From the NCBI GenBank assembly GCA_027618625.1, contig JAQCER010000206.1, positions 1 to 6,598 of the forward strand: DNA of 6,598 nucleotides. The letters are read 5' to 3'. The position numbers were made by a program, and so were the translations under genes. Each line of letters begins with the position of its first letter. Position 1 is the stretch's first letter. The notes beneath the pieces were generated by a model. It saw only the letters and a list, made by a program, of their open reading frames with translations, was not told the origin of the DNA and made no database searches. This document shows positions 6,110 to 6,598 of the stretch, piece by piece. The DNA is from Verrucomicrobiota bacterium. Its GTDB lineage: Bacteria > Verrucomicrobiota > Verrucomicrobiia > Verrucomicrobiales > DEV007.

Positions 6110-6598
6110 TCACTCGACATACAGGAAGCGGCTGGAGCCGAGCAATGCCTGGCAAAAGCTCGCCAGAGCCATGCCCGCAGGGTCGACTTGTTGGTTTCCC
6201 CTGTCATCGACAGTCTTGCCAACCAGCTTCTGCTCGAAAATGGCTGTCTGTTTCGTCAGGTAATCAATGGCGCGCTGCAGCTCTTGCGGGGTCGGCTCAC
6301 TGTGATAGGCAAGCAGCCAGGCGCGGGTGATCTTGTCGGCGCCATCGCCGGGGCAATCAGCTGAAATCCGTTCGGCAAATCGTCGAGCCTGATCGACTAC
6401 GAACGAGTCATTGAGCATCAACAATGGCTGCGATGGAACGACACTGGTATTGCGCGACTCACAATTGGGCGACATCACCGGAGCGTCGAAAGCTTCGAAG
6501 ACCGTCAGCGGCAAAGACCGGCGCGCCTGAACATAGATGCTGCGCCGGAAAGCCCGCTCGCCAATATCCTCAGCGATGGTAAGGTCACCACGAGCGTC
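6110..6598 (-). CDS. DUF1553 domain protein (PSD1/DUF1549 family), C-terminal part
   Basis: The frame is open from the right edge to TGA at 6110-6112, giving 162 visible residues. The TTG at 6514 is an internal leucine codon, not a start. The visible part is the C-terminal half of DUF1553: RRSIYVQARRSLPLTVFEAFDAPVM in overlapping segments, then SPNCESRNTSVVPSQPLLML, NDSFVVDQARRFAERI, the helical DKITRAWLLAYHSEPTPQEL and the typical ending LLGSSRFLYVE. Full members usually carry an N-terminal signal, often a cytochrome c-like PSCyt1 domain, then DUF1549 and DUF1553; those parts lie outside the window, so haem binding cannot be judged. The product is expected to be exported. Its activity is unknown. 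It is directly upstream of the Tat-exported DUF1501 gene, the standard order for this pair. Confidence 0.92.
   Translation of the reverse strand, partial: DARGDLTIAEDIGERAFRRSIYVQARRSLPLTVFEAFDAPVMSPNCESRNTSVVPSQPLLMLNDSFVVDQARRFAERISADCPGDGADKITRAWLLAYHSEPTPQELQRAIDYLTKQTAIFEQKLVGKTVDDRGNQQVDPAGMALASFCQALLGSSRFLYVE

Noticed and set aside
5616..6263. A 215-codon plus-strand open frame opposite DUF1501 and DUF1553
   Set aside because: It spans two well-supported minus-strand genes and the gap between them, with no domain signature or start signal.

Overview
The window reads as an ordinary chromosomal segment from a bacterium of the PVC group, more likely Verrucomicrobiota than Planctomycetota. 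The main evidence is the DUF1553/DUF1501 pair at the right end, a gene combination largely confined to those phyla, together with a PQQ-like propeller protein of the type common there. The N-terminus of the sigma-54 factor and the usually weak or absent Shine-Dalgarno sequences fit the same assignment. The exact lineage is inference. I see no mobile element, CRISPR array, tRNA or rRNA, and no gene-free stretch longer than about 190 bases.

Layout, left to right. (1) At 3-326 on the plus strand lies the C-terminal end of a PQQ-like beta-propeller protein, cut by the window edge. It converges on (2) mgtE (minus, 350-1753), a CBS-domain magnesium channel/transporter. (3) mrp/apbC (minus, 1826-2872) is a P-loop iron-sulfur carrier ATPase with an N-terminal MIP18-like domain. 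(4) rpoN (minus, 3007-4410) encodes sigma-54. A 188-base intergenic region upstream of it (4444-4631 beyond the longest frame) holds a well-formed -24/-12 promoter and possible activator and bending sites. (5) A Tat-exported DUF1501 protein (minus, 4632-6083) follows 26 bases after (6) the C-terminal part of a DUF1553 protein (minus, 6110-6598), which runs off the right edge.

Genes 2 to 6 all point left, so transcription probably enters from beyond the right edge through DUF1553-DUF1501. It then restarts in front of rpoN and may continue into mrp and mgtE (gaps of 134 and 72 bases). The products fall into three unrelated roles: an exported protein pair of unknown activity, the alternative sigma factor, and housekeeping functions (Fe-S cluster delivery, Mg2+ uptake).

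The best lead is the rpoN upstream region. A minus-strand sequence at 4450-4466 matches the sigma-54 consensus with exact GG-N10-GC spacing. It predicts a transcript start near 4439, which suggests autoregulation and selects the ATG at 4410 over the longer TTG-initiated frame. Second is an Mrp in which the second cysteine of the C-terminal CxxC motif is replaced by threonine. I found no convincing evidence of a wholly new multi-gene system in this window.
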